A stretch of DNA of 64,000 bases from positions 28,320,317-28,384,316 of the forward strand of contig CM060202.1 of assembly GCA_030562195.1 (NCBI GenBank), read 5' to 3'. The position numbers were made by a program, and so were the translations under genes. Shown piece by piece: positions 12,030 through 24,479 of the stretch; the stretch's first letter is position 1, and every line of letters begins with the position of its first letter. This DNA is from Nipponacmea schrenckii. Its lineage: Eukaryota > Mollusca > Gastropoda > Lottiidae. The notes beneath the pieces are model-generated. The model saw only the letters and a list, made by a program, of their open reading frames with translations. It searched no databases and was not told the origin of the DNA.

Positions 12030-12263
12030 TAGATATCAAGGTTTGGTGGATTTGAGCTATATAAATTTGTTCAAAAACCTCACACCTGCGAATTTTTTGA
12101 TGCCTAGTTTTACTGCCTCTACCACAGCCATATCTTTCCAAATAGCTATAAGAGGCTGGGAATGAGGTCTGCAAGTTCCGGACTAATCTTGTGCCTATGT
12201 AAAAATTTTGATATCTTTCCAGGTCTCCTGCTCATCTCTTATTTCTGTTGTTTTTTTTAGATC

Positions 12264-15200
12264 ATGGAACTTGATGAAGAATACAATCTGTTTCTACAAG
12301 ATCTTCACCAATTTCCTAACTATTTTCAAATGGGAACTGAGAAGTGTGGTACCAAGTTTTGGAAGAAAATTGCCAAAAAAGTTGAAGATGAGAAACAGGA
12401 ACTTCTGAAATCAAGTGAATTGGACCAAATAAAGAATCAGAATTTGGAAGCCTGTGCCTCATACAATTTAGGTGAAGTGGACAAGGCAGTAAACATTATT
12501 TCGAAAGTGTTGGAGGATACAAACTTTTCCAGCATCAATGCATGTGCTATGATGGCCATATTGAGCTACAGAAAAGGAGAGATCACTAAAGCCAAGAGAC
12601 TTTTAAGCCACATTAAAGAATTAGCAGCTGATCCATTCAATATTGATGTAGCGAAAACAGAGTTGGCCTATGCATATACGAGACTTAACGCAACATTTTA
12701 TAAAAAAGCTATTGCAGCATATACAGAAGCTGTTGAAAGAAATCCAAACAACTTTCCATGGAAATTTGGCTTAGGTGTAATTTATAGAAGATGTATGAAT
12801 ACAGCCGTCCAAACAATTTTTCCAGATTTAAAGTTGGAGACCTGTTTTTATGAAGTTAAAAAACACCTGACATATGTTATAGAGAACTGCACTGATGAAC
12901 AAGATCGGTTTTTCAAAGCAAGATCATACATTGAGCTGGCTGATCTATACTCTACAGCAAATACAACTGACAAACTAACACACACTGATAAATATACCAT
13001 TATAGATTTAGTTCACCAAGGGGTTCAATGTCTACCAGAGAACACTGCCATCTTAATGAAAGCTGGAAGAATTCTCAGGCATTGTTTCAGGTTTGAAGAG
13101 GCTGAAGAGTTACTTAAAAAGGCTTACGATATCTGTCCTAATTCATACATCTGCCATCAACTTGGTTTGACTCTGAAGAACAACTTTCTCCATCACCATA
13201 AACAATCAAAGCGTAATACCAAAGACCAAAGATATGGCGCAAAGAAACAAAATCAAGATTCCCATCCCTCTAACCCATCTGCCTCTTCACCACTGCAAAA
13301 CAATGTAACAACTCAAGTCGATAAAAAGTTGGAGCAACAATCTGAGCGCTGGGTATCTGAGAAAGTAAATAATAGTTTTAAACAGTTGGACAACAAATTA
13401 TCCCCGAAGAAACAAGCTGATCTCCAGGAACCAAAGATTGATGAATCCATGATTGGTAAAACAAAAACCTTAACTGAACCAAAACCTGTACTGAAGCATA
13501 CCTTAGACACTGAAAATCCCACAACAAGTGATAATGATTTAGAAACAGATTTAGCAATAGGAGAACCTGTATACCAAAGTTCCTTTCCAATTGTCAGTCC
13601 CTATCAAACTACTCTCAAACAACAAGACCCACAGCAAAGAGGAAGCTTTTTATTTGACAATCCTTATTATGATGTTGGATCTCATGATCCTTTTGATCCT
13701 CAATCCTCAAAAATGCAACAAAGACTCAAAGATGATGATCTAGATCCAGGAAGACATTCAAACAAAGGTCATCAACTACTGGCAGAAAACTTTGTAGTAG
13801 ATGATCCAAACAGGAAAATTTCTACCAAAAGTCCCATCCTTCCAAACAAGTCCAAGTCAGAAAAAGAGTTATCTGAAACTTTGTCAAAAGTGTCTCTGTC
13901 AAGTACAGGTATACCTGGAATTCAACCAGACAGGGATATATCACAGGCACCTTCTCTGTCAATCACAGGTATACCTGGAATTCAACCAGACAGGGATATA
14001 TCACAGGCACCTTCTCTGTCAAAAGTGACAAACAAAACGATGACAGAAGAACCCTTGAAGGAGGTGGAGTCACTTCCTCCTATCTCTTTAGAATCAACAT
14101 CAGCAACAGAAAAATCAGATTCGCAAAACAACCCAATCATGAAAAGACTGATAAACTCACCAGGGAAAGAAACTTTTGACCCAGAATTATCCAGAAAACT
14201 AGAGTCTTGCATTGATCTGTTCAGGCAGTCAGCTGAGTTAGGACAAGAGCGAAACTTGTCTGTGTATTATGATTGGGGAATCACCTTATTACAGATGACA
14301 CCTACCAAGTTTGGTGAAGTGATGGAGAAATTCAATCACATTTTGGAAAATGATAGTTCTCCATTTGGACGCTACAGATGCTACGAGCAATATGGGATAT
14401 GTAAATTACGAATGAGTGAGTTGCAAGAAATCAGCCAAATGTCAAGAGAAGAACATCAAAAAGATGCCGTGGAAATGTTTAGAAGAGCAATCAGATACTG
14501 GGCATATTGTCAAAAAATGAATTTAAGCAACCATTTTGATGATGCTGAAGGCAATTGTAGTTCTTTCAAATCCATCCGCGAAATTATTTTGGGAGAAGAT
14601 TCAAAGCAAGGAACAAAACCAAAGAAAGATATGGCAAGTCTGTATTATTTGGTGAAACAGTACGGTTCTTCTCTGAGTCTGTATCAAGAAGTCCATGAGG
14701 AGCTTCAACGTACCTCCAATACAGACACTGACAGTGAAGTTATTAAAGGTATTATCAACAATCATATACAGCTTAAACAATTCACAGGTATCCTTGACAT
14801 GCTTGCTCTTCTTTTGTGTTCTGCAGAAGGTCTTCAGTGTCTGGAGTTCAAAACTGACGTACTGACACAGTTGATGTACCATTCAATAGATACCAATGAC
14901 TACCGTCTATCAGAATCAGTTTTTAATTTTGAAAAAAATCCAAATGAAGAATATGATAGTGATGTTGCAATAATTTTCAACGAAGATGATAAAATTATGA
15001 AAAAGACAGGAGCCACTCTGCAGAACTGGTTGTGTGCTTTCAGCAAGTCTGGTCTGAAGGTGATTAAAAGTTCTGAGACAGCAGCAAATCTACCCAGATT
15101 GGAAGAACAGATTAAACTCATCTGTAACAGTAAAATGGCCATCTTCATCCTGGCCAACGACAATCCAACAAAGTTGACCTACTTAATGAATTCAGCATTA

Positions 15201-15383
15201 GAAGCCCGGTGCAGTGATGACTATGTCTTGAAGAAGATTTTGCCAATCAGCATCAATGATGGAATGGTTCCTGATATTTTGAAGTCTTTTAGATCTTTGA
15301 AGTTTACTCAAGATCCAAATACTGTAGATGAGCATGAGAAATCAGTTTTCTTGAAAACTTTCAGTGATATATATTTACAGTAA
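12264..15383 (+). CDS. IFIT-like TPR protein with C-terminal TIR-like domain, gene B
   Basis: Paralog of gene A, 1039 aa in one coding exon. ATG 12264 follows acceptor TTTTTTTTAG by three bases, and the TAG of that acceptor is in frame, which fixes the start. Residues 58-295 repeat the IFIT-style TPR block of gene A. The linker is about 230 residues longer than in A. It is polar and probably disordered, rich in Ser, Gln, Lys, Pro and Asp, and contains a 20-residue unit (GIPGIQPDRDISQAPSLS core) twice in tandem at about residues 545-587. The second helical block and the TIR-like domain (897-1039) are almost identical to gene A. The protein is presumed cytosolic. Function is inferred from domains: RNA or partner binding by the TPRs, and signalling or NAD cleavage by the TIR. 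Confidence 0.85.
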   Translation: MELDEEYNLFLQDLHQFPNYFQMGTEKCGTKFWKKIAKKVEDEKQELLKSSELDQIKNQNLEACASYNLGEVDKAVNIISKVLEDTNFSSINACAMMAILSYRKGEITKAKRLLSHIKELAADPFNIDVAKTELAYAYTRLNATFYKKAIAAYTEAVERNPNNFPWKFGLGVIYRRCMNTAVQTIFPDLKLETCFYEVKKHLTYVIENCTDEQDRFFKARSYIELADLYSTANTTDKLTHTDKYTIIDLVHQGVQCLPENTAILMKAGRILRHCFRFEEAEELLKKAYDICPNSYICHQLGLTLKNNFLHHHKQSKRNTKDQRYGAKKQNQDSHPSNPSASSPLQNNVTTQVDKKLEQQSERWVSEKVNNSFKQLDNKLSPKKQADLQEPKIDESMIGKTKTLTEPKPVLKHTLDTENPTTSDNDLETDLAIGEPVYQSSFPIVSPYQTTLKQQDPQQRGSFLFDNPYYDVGSHDPFDPQSSKMQQRLKDDDLDPGRHSNKGHQLLAENFVVDDPNRKISTKSPILPNKSKSEKELSETLSKVSLSSTGIPGIQPDRDISQAPSLSITGIPGIQPDRDISQAPSLSKVTNKTMTEEPLKEVESLPPISLESTSATEKSDSQNNPIMKRLINSPGKETFDPELSRKLESCIDLFRQSAELGQERNLSVYYDWGITLLQMTPTKFGEVMEKFNHILENDSSPFGRYRCYEQYGICKLRMSELQEISQMSREEHQKDAVEMFRRAIRYWAYCQKMNLSNHFDDAEGNCSSFKSIREIILGEDSKQGTKPKKDMASLYYLVKQYGSSLSLYQEVHEELQRTSNTDTDSEVIKGIINNHIQLKQFTGILDMLALLLCSAEGLQCLEFKTDVLTQLMYHSIDTNDYRLSESVFNFEKNPNEEYDSDVAIIFNEDDKIMKKTGATLQNWLCAFSKSGLKVIKSSETAANLPRLEEQIKLICNSKMAIFILANDNPTKLTYLMNSALEARCSDDYVLKKILPISINDGMVPDILKSFRSLKFTQDPNTVDEHEKSVFLKTFSDIYLQ
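13892..14021 (+). repeat. In-frame 60-bp tandem repeat in gene B linker
   Basis: ACAGGTATACCTGGAATTCA starts at 13905 and again at 13965, and the intervening 60 bases are repeated almost exactly. The period is a multiple of three, so the protein gains 20 residues. Gene A has no counterpart. Confidence 0.9.
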
Positions 15384-15402
15384 ACTAGAGAAAAAATGAT
15401 AT

Positions 15403-15735
15403 TGTCACCTATATTTCATTGATAGAGTAACTTAAAAACTTCATTTCATATTTATAGAGTAACTTAAAAACTTTATTTTATATCTATAGAGTAACTTAAA
15501 AACTTCATTTCATATTTATAGAGTAACTTAGAAACTTAATTTTATATCTATAGAGTAACTTAAAAACTTTATTTTATATCTATAGAGTAACTTAAAAACT
15601 TTATTTTATATCTATAGAGTAACTTAAAAACTTCATTTCATATTTATAGAGTAACTTAGAAACTTAATTTTATATCTATAGAGTAACTTAACTACTGCAT
15701 TTCATATTTATAGAGTAACTTAACTACTTCATTTT
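15403..15735. repeat. 32-bp minisatellite 3' of gene B
   Basis: About ten copies of a 32-bp unit, AGAGTAACTTAAAAACTT followed by TATTTTATATCTAT, starting 20 bases after the stop of gene B. It differs in sequence from the 42-bp array behind gene A, though it sits in the same position. Confidence 0.93.
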
Positions 15736-15894
15736 GTTATATAGTTTTAGAGTAAAGGTATTAGAGCTAATATAATTCAATGAATTAATGAACAATAATT
15801 ATTAATTAATGGAAATGGTTAATTCAAAGACATTGCTGTTATATAATAATATTACAACAAAAAAAAATAACTTGTGAGTGATTTATTTTGATTC

Positions 15895-16436
15895 AACATG
15901 TCTGTTGAGCAACCTGTCTTCTGAGCAACATATCTGTAGAGCAACCTGTCTGGTTAGTAACTTTTCTGGTGAGCAATTGTCTTTTAAACAATTCTATCCT
16001 ATGAGCAACTGTCTGGTGAGCAACTGTCCAGTGAGCAACTTCTGGTGACCAACTTCCGGTGAGCAATTGTCTAGTGAGTAACTTCCGATGAGCAACTGTC
16101 CAGTGAGCAACTGTCAAATGAGCAGCTGTCCTGTTAGCAACTGTCAAATGAGCAACTTCCGGTGAGCAACTGTCCGATGAGCAACCTTCCTGTTAGCAAC
16201 TGTCAAATGAGCAACCTCTAGTGAGCAATTGTCTGGTGAGCGACTGTCTGGTGAGCGACTGTCTGGTGAGCAATTGTCTAGTGAGCAATTGTCTGGTGAG
16301 CAACTGTCCAGTGAGCAACCTGTCTGGTGAGCAATTGTCTGGTGAGCAACTGTTCAGTGATCAACCTGTTTGGTGAGCAACTGTTTGGTGAGCAATTGTC
16401 CAGTAAGCAACTGTTCTGTGAACAAGTGTCCCCTCT
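15895..16436. repeat. Degenerate 15-bp repeat array
   Basis: Irregular array built from GTGAGCAACTGTCTG-like units, with many variants (AATTGTC, ACTTCCG, AACCTGTC). The open frame on its minus strand is a by-product of the repeat. Confidence 0.9.
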
Positions 16437-16831
16437 GCAATTTATTTACACTTCTTCTAATGATTGGTAAATGTCAGACTGACAAATGTTAATTAATGAT
16501 AACTTCTAATGTCATTTACATCAGTAAACAAAGCCAATTATATAGTTCATTAATATGCAAATGATATATACAAATTAGATAAGCGTTGAATAAATGCATG
16601 ATTAATTATACATTATGATTATAGATAGTGATCTAAAATAGAAAACTGACAGGTAGACAATGCATGTCAAGTTTTATCGCTACACGCGATGTAAAATAAA
16701 TTACTCAAAGCATCATATAACACAGACACGGCTGTTACTTCAGTTGAATAATTCAGATCTAGGACTATCTGGTTTCATATTTCATATTAGTTACAAATAT
16801 CTAACAAGTAAATACAGTCTAATTAACAGTC

Positions 16832-17200
16832 TAGAGCTTTAGTCAGACATGACTGGTAAATACAACAAAGTCAACTTTCTTTAGCTCCAGTCAGACATGA
16901 CTGGTAAATAGAACCAATTCAACTGTCTAGAGCTCTAGTCAGACATGCCTGGTAAATACAGTAAAATCGACAGTCTAGAGCTCTAGTCAGACATGCTGGT
17001 AAATACAGTAAAATCAACAGTCTAGAGCTTTATGCAGACATGACTGGTAAATACAGTCTAATCAACAGTCTAGAGCTCTAGTCAGACATGACTGGTAAAT
17101 ACAACCAAATCAACAATCTAGAGCTCTAGTAATACAGGACTGGTAGCTATAACCAAATCAACAGTCTGGATCTCTAGTCAGACATGACTGGTAAAATTCA
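16832..17200. repeat. About 48-bp minisatellite, eight copies
   Basis: Units contain GAGCTCTAGTCAGACATGAC, TGGTAAATACA and AATCAACAGTCTA. Copy lengths vary by a few bases. The first and last copies are decayed. Confidence 0.92.
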
Positions 17201-18099
17201 ACAAATTTACAATGTTCACAATAATATCTGAAATTTCCTCACATGCAATAAGGCAAACCTTTTAGTGAAAGGGGTATTTAATAGGTTGAATATTATATGA
17301 CCCTGAACAAGAGATGCATAACAATATGATAAGATCACAGATGGCAGAAAGAAACATGAAACAAAACATCTTTATAGTTTAATCCGATAGAAAAATAGTA
17401 ATGAAATAGTTTCCTATGATGAAGTGATAAGGGCAGTCTATTGTCTGAAATCAATTCCAATTCGACACCTTACTTCACCAATAAATTCACTAGTTTGTCA
17501 TTCCACTCTCCAACTCAAATCAGTTGGAAAGATAAGACATTTGATTGGATCATAAATTGGTTCAGATCTAAAGACTTGTGGGTGATAAAACTAGAGTAAT
17601 GTTTAATAATACTGTTTCTCGATTTAATCTCGGAATGAAACTCTTATCGGAACCTTGTCTCTTGTGGTTTAACATCATAAAATTCTCGTAAAATATCTGG
17701 CCTCTCTTTCATTGTTCCCAGCTGTCTTTAGCCTCAGTTTCAATGTCCCTAGCCCCTGTGTCATTTCTTTTCCTCTCTCTAAGCAGCTATTTTTTTATAT
17801 AATTAAATTGGTTTGAACTTCATTAAAATTCAATCCATAAACATTTCCATAAAACTTTGCATTTTTGCACATGAGATGTCCTTTGTTTTGAAAAGTTAAC
17901 TCTCTTAAACAAAAATAGCGATGGCCCATCGTAATACGCCCACCATTGGCAGCCTTAGTTATTTGGGCGGTGGACAAGAGGTATCAGTAAATACAATATT
18001 TTAAATGTAAAAGGCTCAAATCATGCTTTGTCATAATCTATCAAGAAACCAGATCTCTATCAAGTCTACAAAGAATCAGAGGCTAATAAAGTGAACACG
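17201..18099. other. Intergenic, no gene seen
   Basis: AT-rich unique DNA with no protein-like frame, splice-linked exon or RNA gene that I can support. Confidence 0.45.
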
Positions 18100-18560
18100 T
18101 TTTAAAGGACAAGGGCAATAACTCAATAAATATTTTTTGATTAGTCTGATTTTCAATAAGGTCTATCCTCGAATTATAACAAACACTCACACCAAGTTTC
18201 AGCAAATTCCATCAAGAACCCGGCTCCCTATCGTGTTCACAAGGTATTTAAGGACAAGGGCAATAACTCATAGTAAATATTTTTCGATTGGTTTCATTTT
18301 CGATAGGCTTCATCCTTGGGTCATTACAAAGACTCCTTCCAAGTTTCATTAAAATCCATCAAGAAATGTGGTCTCTATTGTGTTCACAACAATTGTGGAC
18401 AGGCAGACGGACAGACAGACAGACAGGTGGGCAGAAGGCTTCATCCTTGGATGATTACACACACACCGAAATTGGTCAAAATCCATCCAGAAACCATCTC
18501 TCTATCCTGTCCACAACACATTTTTGAACGCAATATGTATGTGTTTTCAAGAACAAGGGC
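18100..18560 (-). repeat. Fragment of interspersed family with GTCCGTCC-type tract
   Basis: Two to three diverged units, each with AAGGACAAGGGCAATAACTC and CCAAGTTTCA..AA.TCCATCAAG. A GACGGACAGACAGACAGACAG tract lies at 18408-18426. In reverse complement this is the same layout as the arrays at 40083-40960 and 56086-57230: a PyGTCC tract, then 'ttgtg..c.caatagagacc', then 'tgaaacttgg'. It is therefore a member of that family in opposite orientation. Confidence 0.7.
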
Positions 18561-21500
18561 AATAACTCATCAATTTATTTTTAGTGCCTTTTTCAATATA
18601 TGGACAAAAAGTTCAATATGAAAACTTCATATGCTTATCTTTCATTAGAACCTAAAACTTACCTTTAGAGAATTATTTGTTATTGTTAATTATACATTAA
18701 AAATTGTCAAATTTAAAAATTTACACAAATCGTCTAAAAGTAACAGTTAATCAGAAAATATCCGAATTGACCGAAAATTATTTTCAAAACCAGCAAGATG
18801 ATTCAGACAGGCCAAAATAAAAAATACAAAATCTCATCAAGAAGCTTGTGTGTCAGACTGGCCATTTTGAATTGACAAAGCTGTCATAATTATAATAAAT
18901 GGGTATGGCGTGTGACCATCCTTAAATTGGACACAGATTCAATTTCCTTGAACAAATCAACTTGTTAATGATTGTCTTTTATTGTGGAGAACATCGGGCT
19001 AAAATAAACAACTGGTTATCTAGAGTCAATGAAATCTGAACTTGCTTTCAAACATAGTAGCAGTTATAATGGAACTTCATTTGAAATGTAGTTTGTTTTT
19101 TTAGGGAATTTTGATGAAATTTTTCACCTCATTGATCTTAATTTGAAAAGATTTTAGAATTCATTTGATTTATTATTTAAATAATAAATAAATAAAGTTT
19201 GTTGTGCTATTGAAAATGAACTTTTTAAAAAAAACTACCAAAGGGAAATCTTACCAAGTGAATAGTTTTATCAAAATTGGATTTAAAATTTTTATTTTAT
19301 TTTAGAAAATTACAAAATATATCAAAACTGCATATTTTTAAAAAAAATTTCCAGTATAAAACAATAAGTCAGGAGTTTGAGCTAAAATTGAGCATTTTCA
19401 TTTAAAACTATTTTACAGAAATAAACTAAAATGTTTGAGTCATTCCTTGTCGAACATCAGACATCAATCTATGGTGAGGACAAAGGAATTTTTATAACTA
19501 ATAAAAACCATAATGAAGAAATGACAAATATTGGCCTTCTAATAACTGACAGTATTCATAGTCACATGACTGCCACATGACTGTCACACATCCCTGTCAC
19601 ACGTCTCTACGATATCATTTACGACAATTTCCAGACAGGTCCGTGTGAGGGCAGGCTGAGGTTATAAGTTGGGATATTTCAATTCTCTTGACACCTTAAC
19701 TGCGTTTCCGCTTAGAATTATGAAGTAGAGCTAGCTTCAAAGCTGGCTATTTTGCCACACACGCAGTGTTTCCAGAGTATATCTGGTTCCCGAACCACTT
19801 TAGTCTTGATCAAAGAGTCTCACATTTTAATTGAAATCTCGCGATGTACAAGACTACCAATGTTGCACGTACAACTGTTAAACTAGTACTTCTTTATTGC
19901 CGAACAAGAAAAAACTTGCTTTTGCATATCCACTTAGTTTAAAAAGTCGGCTTTAAAGGTAGATTTCATTTGATAAATTGCCAAGAAAAGTGAGGTTTTC
20001 GGTTTTCCTAATATATATGCATGATGCCAATACAACCTATTTCGTCCAAGTTTATATGACATTTAATGCAAGACTGTTGATTAATATATATTTGCCGGTA
20101 TATCTGATTGGGACTCTTAAATGACTGACTGCAATCTTAATCTTTAGGACATTTTACATGCAAATGTGCCAGACCAAATGTTAATTGAATATAACTTTCA
20201 GAGAAGAATAGTATATTTTTTTGAAGGATTCATATAGCCAGTAGCTTTTATTAGGATTTTATCTTATTACAGCTAATATTGATAAGTTACTATGCTATTT
20301 TGCTGTTCATGTTCATATAGTTCGCCATATTTTGGGTGATGGATTTAAATCGAGAATATTTTTTTTCAAAATTACCAGAATTAGACACAAATGACCAAAT
20401 CCCTTCAAACTTTAGTTTTTAGTTTTCTATGGCTTATGGTGATTTCCCCTTTTTTCAACTTCCTTCCCTAGTGGTTTACTCCCCTTACAATCCACTACTA
20501 GGATTAAATAGAGGTAGAAAACACTAGGGGAGGAGAAGGAAACTGAGAAAGGGGGGAGGGAGACCACTAAATACCTATTCTATTATGGATGGATTGCCAG
20601 TTACAATAATACAAGAGAATTTCAAGAGAAAAGGATCCTGAAATGCAACAAGTAATTGGTTAAAATATAATGATTGGATAAAATTCTCCACCATTTCTCT
20701 GGCTTTGATTCACTAACTAGATTCATTAAGCACAATTCTTTTCAATTCTCCAGAAATAATTTCAACTTTAGAGGAATTTCACATCGTCAAATTTCATTAA
20801 TCCAAGAAAGATGGACATTCTTAGAGACAGAACAATGGCGATGGCTTCCGCAATCCCAATTAACGACATTCAGTCACCAAAATTTGATTAGGGTTGTGGT
20901 GATAGCTCTACTTGTATGACGAGGTGCCATTGTTCCAGTTCTTCTTCAACAATTTAATTTATTCCTTTATTAACAATGATACTTAATTATTTATTTACCC
21001 ATAAACCACTTCAGATTCCTATAAACCACCATCCTCCAGGCATTCATAACCTGCAGAAAATTGTATTTCGTAACGGCAAATTTTATTGAAATTTCTAGTG
21101 AAGATCCCAAACTCTCCAGATATTTAATTGAATTGAGGTATCTTGTCATCCTAGAACAAGGCAAGAAGGCAGCCATTTCTGGGCCCCATGGCCCCATTCG
21201 ACAAAATGTCTTTGATCAAGTTTAGCTTTTTGAATCTAAAATGTCATTGTGTGTATTTGAATCTTGAGTGACATGGAAATGCTGATCTACACCAGAAAAC
21301 AGTTGCCTGGTCGTCCGTGCATTGTATAAACAGCAATGAATTGGTCGACCGTGATCTTGTCAGTCAGATAAAATATATATACTGAGCAATAATAATGAGG
21401 TACATAATCACTTTTCATATAATCCTACACTTCTGATAAATTCTTATTGTAAGATTTTTAGTAGAAGAGGAACAAATACTTTTAATCTTCATCATTTTAA

Positions 21501-23929
21501 TTAAGAATAGATTAAATAGAGGATTACTGCTCTTAATTGTTTCTAGTTAATTACCATTAATTTTTTAACAGAAAATAAGCTAAATGTGTAAACCGCAAGA
21601 TACATGTACAGACCAAATCAATTCTATTTTCAATAATAGAGGGAGAATTCTTAAGACACTACATAGGCTGGCTCAGCCACATGCTAGACCCGGCTTATGT
21701 TTGTTGTAAAAAATGTAGAATTTTGGAGGAACTTTTACTTTGGTGAATAACTTAATGGAATATATCGGACATGTGGAACTAATGATGGTGGAATAATATA
21801 CCCTGAAACAGAATCTAATTTACTCACAAATTTGAAAAAATGAAGTGAACAATCAACTCCAAGACATTTCACAATTTATCGCTTTCCAGTCGCGATACGC
21901 AGCCCTAAACAGTATCATATTTTAAATGCAATATGGTCCACAAGAGCAGATGGCAATGCTCCACAATTCAATGTCTTGTACATAAATGTATTGAAGACTA
22001 TTAATTAGAAAGAAAATTAGATACAAAGATAGGAACAATATTAGAGATATACTAATCCTACATTAACTCAATATGAGAAAACCGAACAGATGGCAATGCC
22101 ACACAATACCTTGTATTTTCCAATACACAGGAATGGTAGACTGATATCAAATAACAGTGTTACCTTGTAAAGTCAACACTATTGCATTGAGACACTACTA
22201 GAATACCTTATATTGCCCGCTCCTGTTTCACTGTAACAGATGATGGCCAAGTGTGACCATATTCAATATCTTATTTCTACAGTCTGAAGTATTGTCACGG
22301 AAACAGTAGACAATAGTTTTACCTGTCTTGAATAAACAGTATCATGTTTAAACCAATAAAAATACAGCGGTTACAGATTAGACTGTATCATGTTTCAAAA
22401 TTGATACAATTACTTCAGAATTCAAATCCTTCTAAACGGGATTCCAGATTAGCATGATAGATATGATGCTAAAAACCTACATATATAATAAGTTGCCAAT
22501 GGGAACACATTTAGTCAAATTTCAATATAAGGAGTTAACAAACCTTTTTTTAACAATCATAGAAGGAGCTAGCATAACAATTAATATAGGAGCTAACACA
22601 ATCTATTTTTAAACAAGCTGATGAGCTAATCAATTTTTAAAATCAATAGCTCAATTTTATGAAAGTCATCAAAAAATAACTAACACAATTCCTTTCTTTT
22701 TTATTAAATTTCAAGCTGCTTTTTAACACGATTAAGAAACCGATAAGTCATCAAATACTGTAACCCCAGGGTAAAAAGATTGGCAAACCAAAAAACCATT
22801 GTTTTTTTTATAGGAATTGCCAAGAGGTGGACTAACTCAGCAAAAACAAATGGATCAGAATATTAAAGACAATTCTCCTTTATTTTGTAAATTAGGACGT
22901 TATTTAGTCTTAATCTTTCTCATCCACTCTCTACCTTTAAACTCCATCTTGATGTCGTCTCAAGTTTTACAATTGAAGTAATTAAATATCCCTCATCACC
23001 TGGTCAACCCTAGGTCAATGCTTTGTCTTTCAAGTACCTGTTAAACACTAGGCTAGGATAATTACCGTAGTTTAAGAGGCTCCAATTTGTTCATGTATAC
23101 AAATAGACTGGTTCATTATGAATAATTTATGATAATTTTACATCAAAATAAGAAATATGGCTATTTCATTTGTTTTTATGCACACAAAAAGGTACTCTAG
23201 AATTTTTTGACCATTCTAAAAGATTCCGAATAAAAAGAACATTGTAAATATTTGGAGCTCTCAAAAGTATTTCATGCAAAACCTTACTTTTTCACAAAAC
23301 TGTACATTGGTCTGGCATTGAATTATTCATATAAATTTGTCAATAAGAAAAATGGGACTCAAGTTTTTGATAAGAATAGACACTCAAGAACTTACAAGCA
23401 ATATGATTAATTTAAGTGTGAACAGATGCACTTTATATCAAACAATACTGTGAACAATTGAACAAAACTGAGCATCGATTGTTTGTCCAAAAAATTTACA
23501 CAAACAAAGGTTGAATTTGTCTGATCAGGTATAAGTATATGGTAAAAAAAGGCAGAAAAATTAAATACTTACCTAGAAAGAACTACAATCCAAGATTCCC
23601 AGTTCACTGTAAATCCATGTTTAAACCTGTTAACAGTTTATATTACCCCATACATAAAAACAACTTTAATCTTTCTTCTGTAATATTCAATTTGATAAAC
23701 AGTCTCAAAATCCTTCAACACAAGGCTTATTTTATCATCATTCCATTAGAGACATCTTCAGTTTTCAGTCTTTACAGTGTTCAAACCAAGTTACTTGGCT
23801 ACAAATATCAATTATTTTATGTCCTTTAGGTCATTGTATGTCCTCTTTTAAAATGTCCAACCAAAAGTTTTTCTGTTTCAAGTCATACTTCTAACAATAT
23901 GGCTTTAATTGTTCACTGATTTCAATTTT
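18561..23929. other. Long intergenic stretch, no gene seen
   Basis: AT-rich DNA. The open frames at 20674-20919, 20991-21197 and 23539-23829 have ordinary random composition and no flanking splice logic, so none is called. A partial foldback lies at about 20431-20590. Its left side has CTTCCTTCCCTAGTGGTTT; its right side carries the imperfect reverse complement, AACACTAGGGGAGGAGAAGG. Confidence 0.45.
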
Positions 23930-24110
23930 CACAGTTTAACTCTGTTCACAGACTAACTATTACAATGTTCACAGATTAACACTGTTCACAGATAAACTAT
24001 TACAATGTTCACAGATTAACACTGTTCACAGACTAACTATTACAATGTTCACAGATTAACACTGTTCACAGATTAACTATTACAATGTTCACAGACTAAC
24101 AATGTTCATA
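23930..24110. repeat. 40-bp tandem repeat
   Basis: About four copies of a unit made of GTTCACAGATTAACACT, GTTCACAGACTAACTAT and TACAAT. The unit is itself a diverged dimer of about 20 bp. Confidence 0.9.
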
Positions 24111-24479
24111 TCTAGTAAGGGATGAGTATTAGTTGCTATGATCTTTATAATTCTTGATCACTAGTCTTTCAACTGATTTCACTTTAAAAATCTATGTTTT
24201 TATTACCCATACTGTTAAAAATTACCTTTTATCACTGTTCAAAAACACAATTCACAAACACATATCTTACAACAATTGAAACAGAATATCAATATCCTTA
24301 GAAACTTTGTCAAAATAAATTAAATTGATGAAAACACTGTCAACTGATAAAATACTATTAAACCATTTTACTGCTGAGTTTCATTGATCTCCCAAACTGA
24401 CAGTTATTCACTGCTGTATTAACTCTAGTATTGTATTATAGAGTAGGCTGGGATTCATACATTAAATAACAGCTATGAT

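Larger units (their letters stand above)
10458..12112. mobile_element. Foldback (long inverted repeat) element, interrupted
   Basis: The left arm (about 10458-10640) and the right arm (about 10765-10897, resuming at 12030-12112) are inverted copies of each other. Landmarks on the left are AACTAGGCAGCAAAAA, CCACCAAACCTCGATAT and TTTGGAAAGATGGATG. The right arm carries their reverse complements in reverse order. The right arm is split by a Tc1-like insertion at 10898-12029. Removing that insertion joins the palindrome, so the foldback element was there first. It has no coding capacity. Confidence 0.8.

Noticed and set aside
23539..23829. 96-codon open frame
   Set aside because: Basic and aromatic composition typical of AT-rich random frames, with no motif, splice context or repeat elsewhere.
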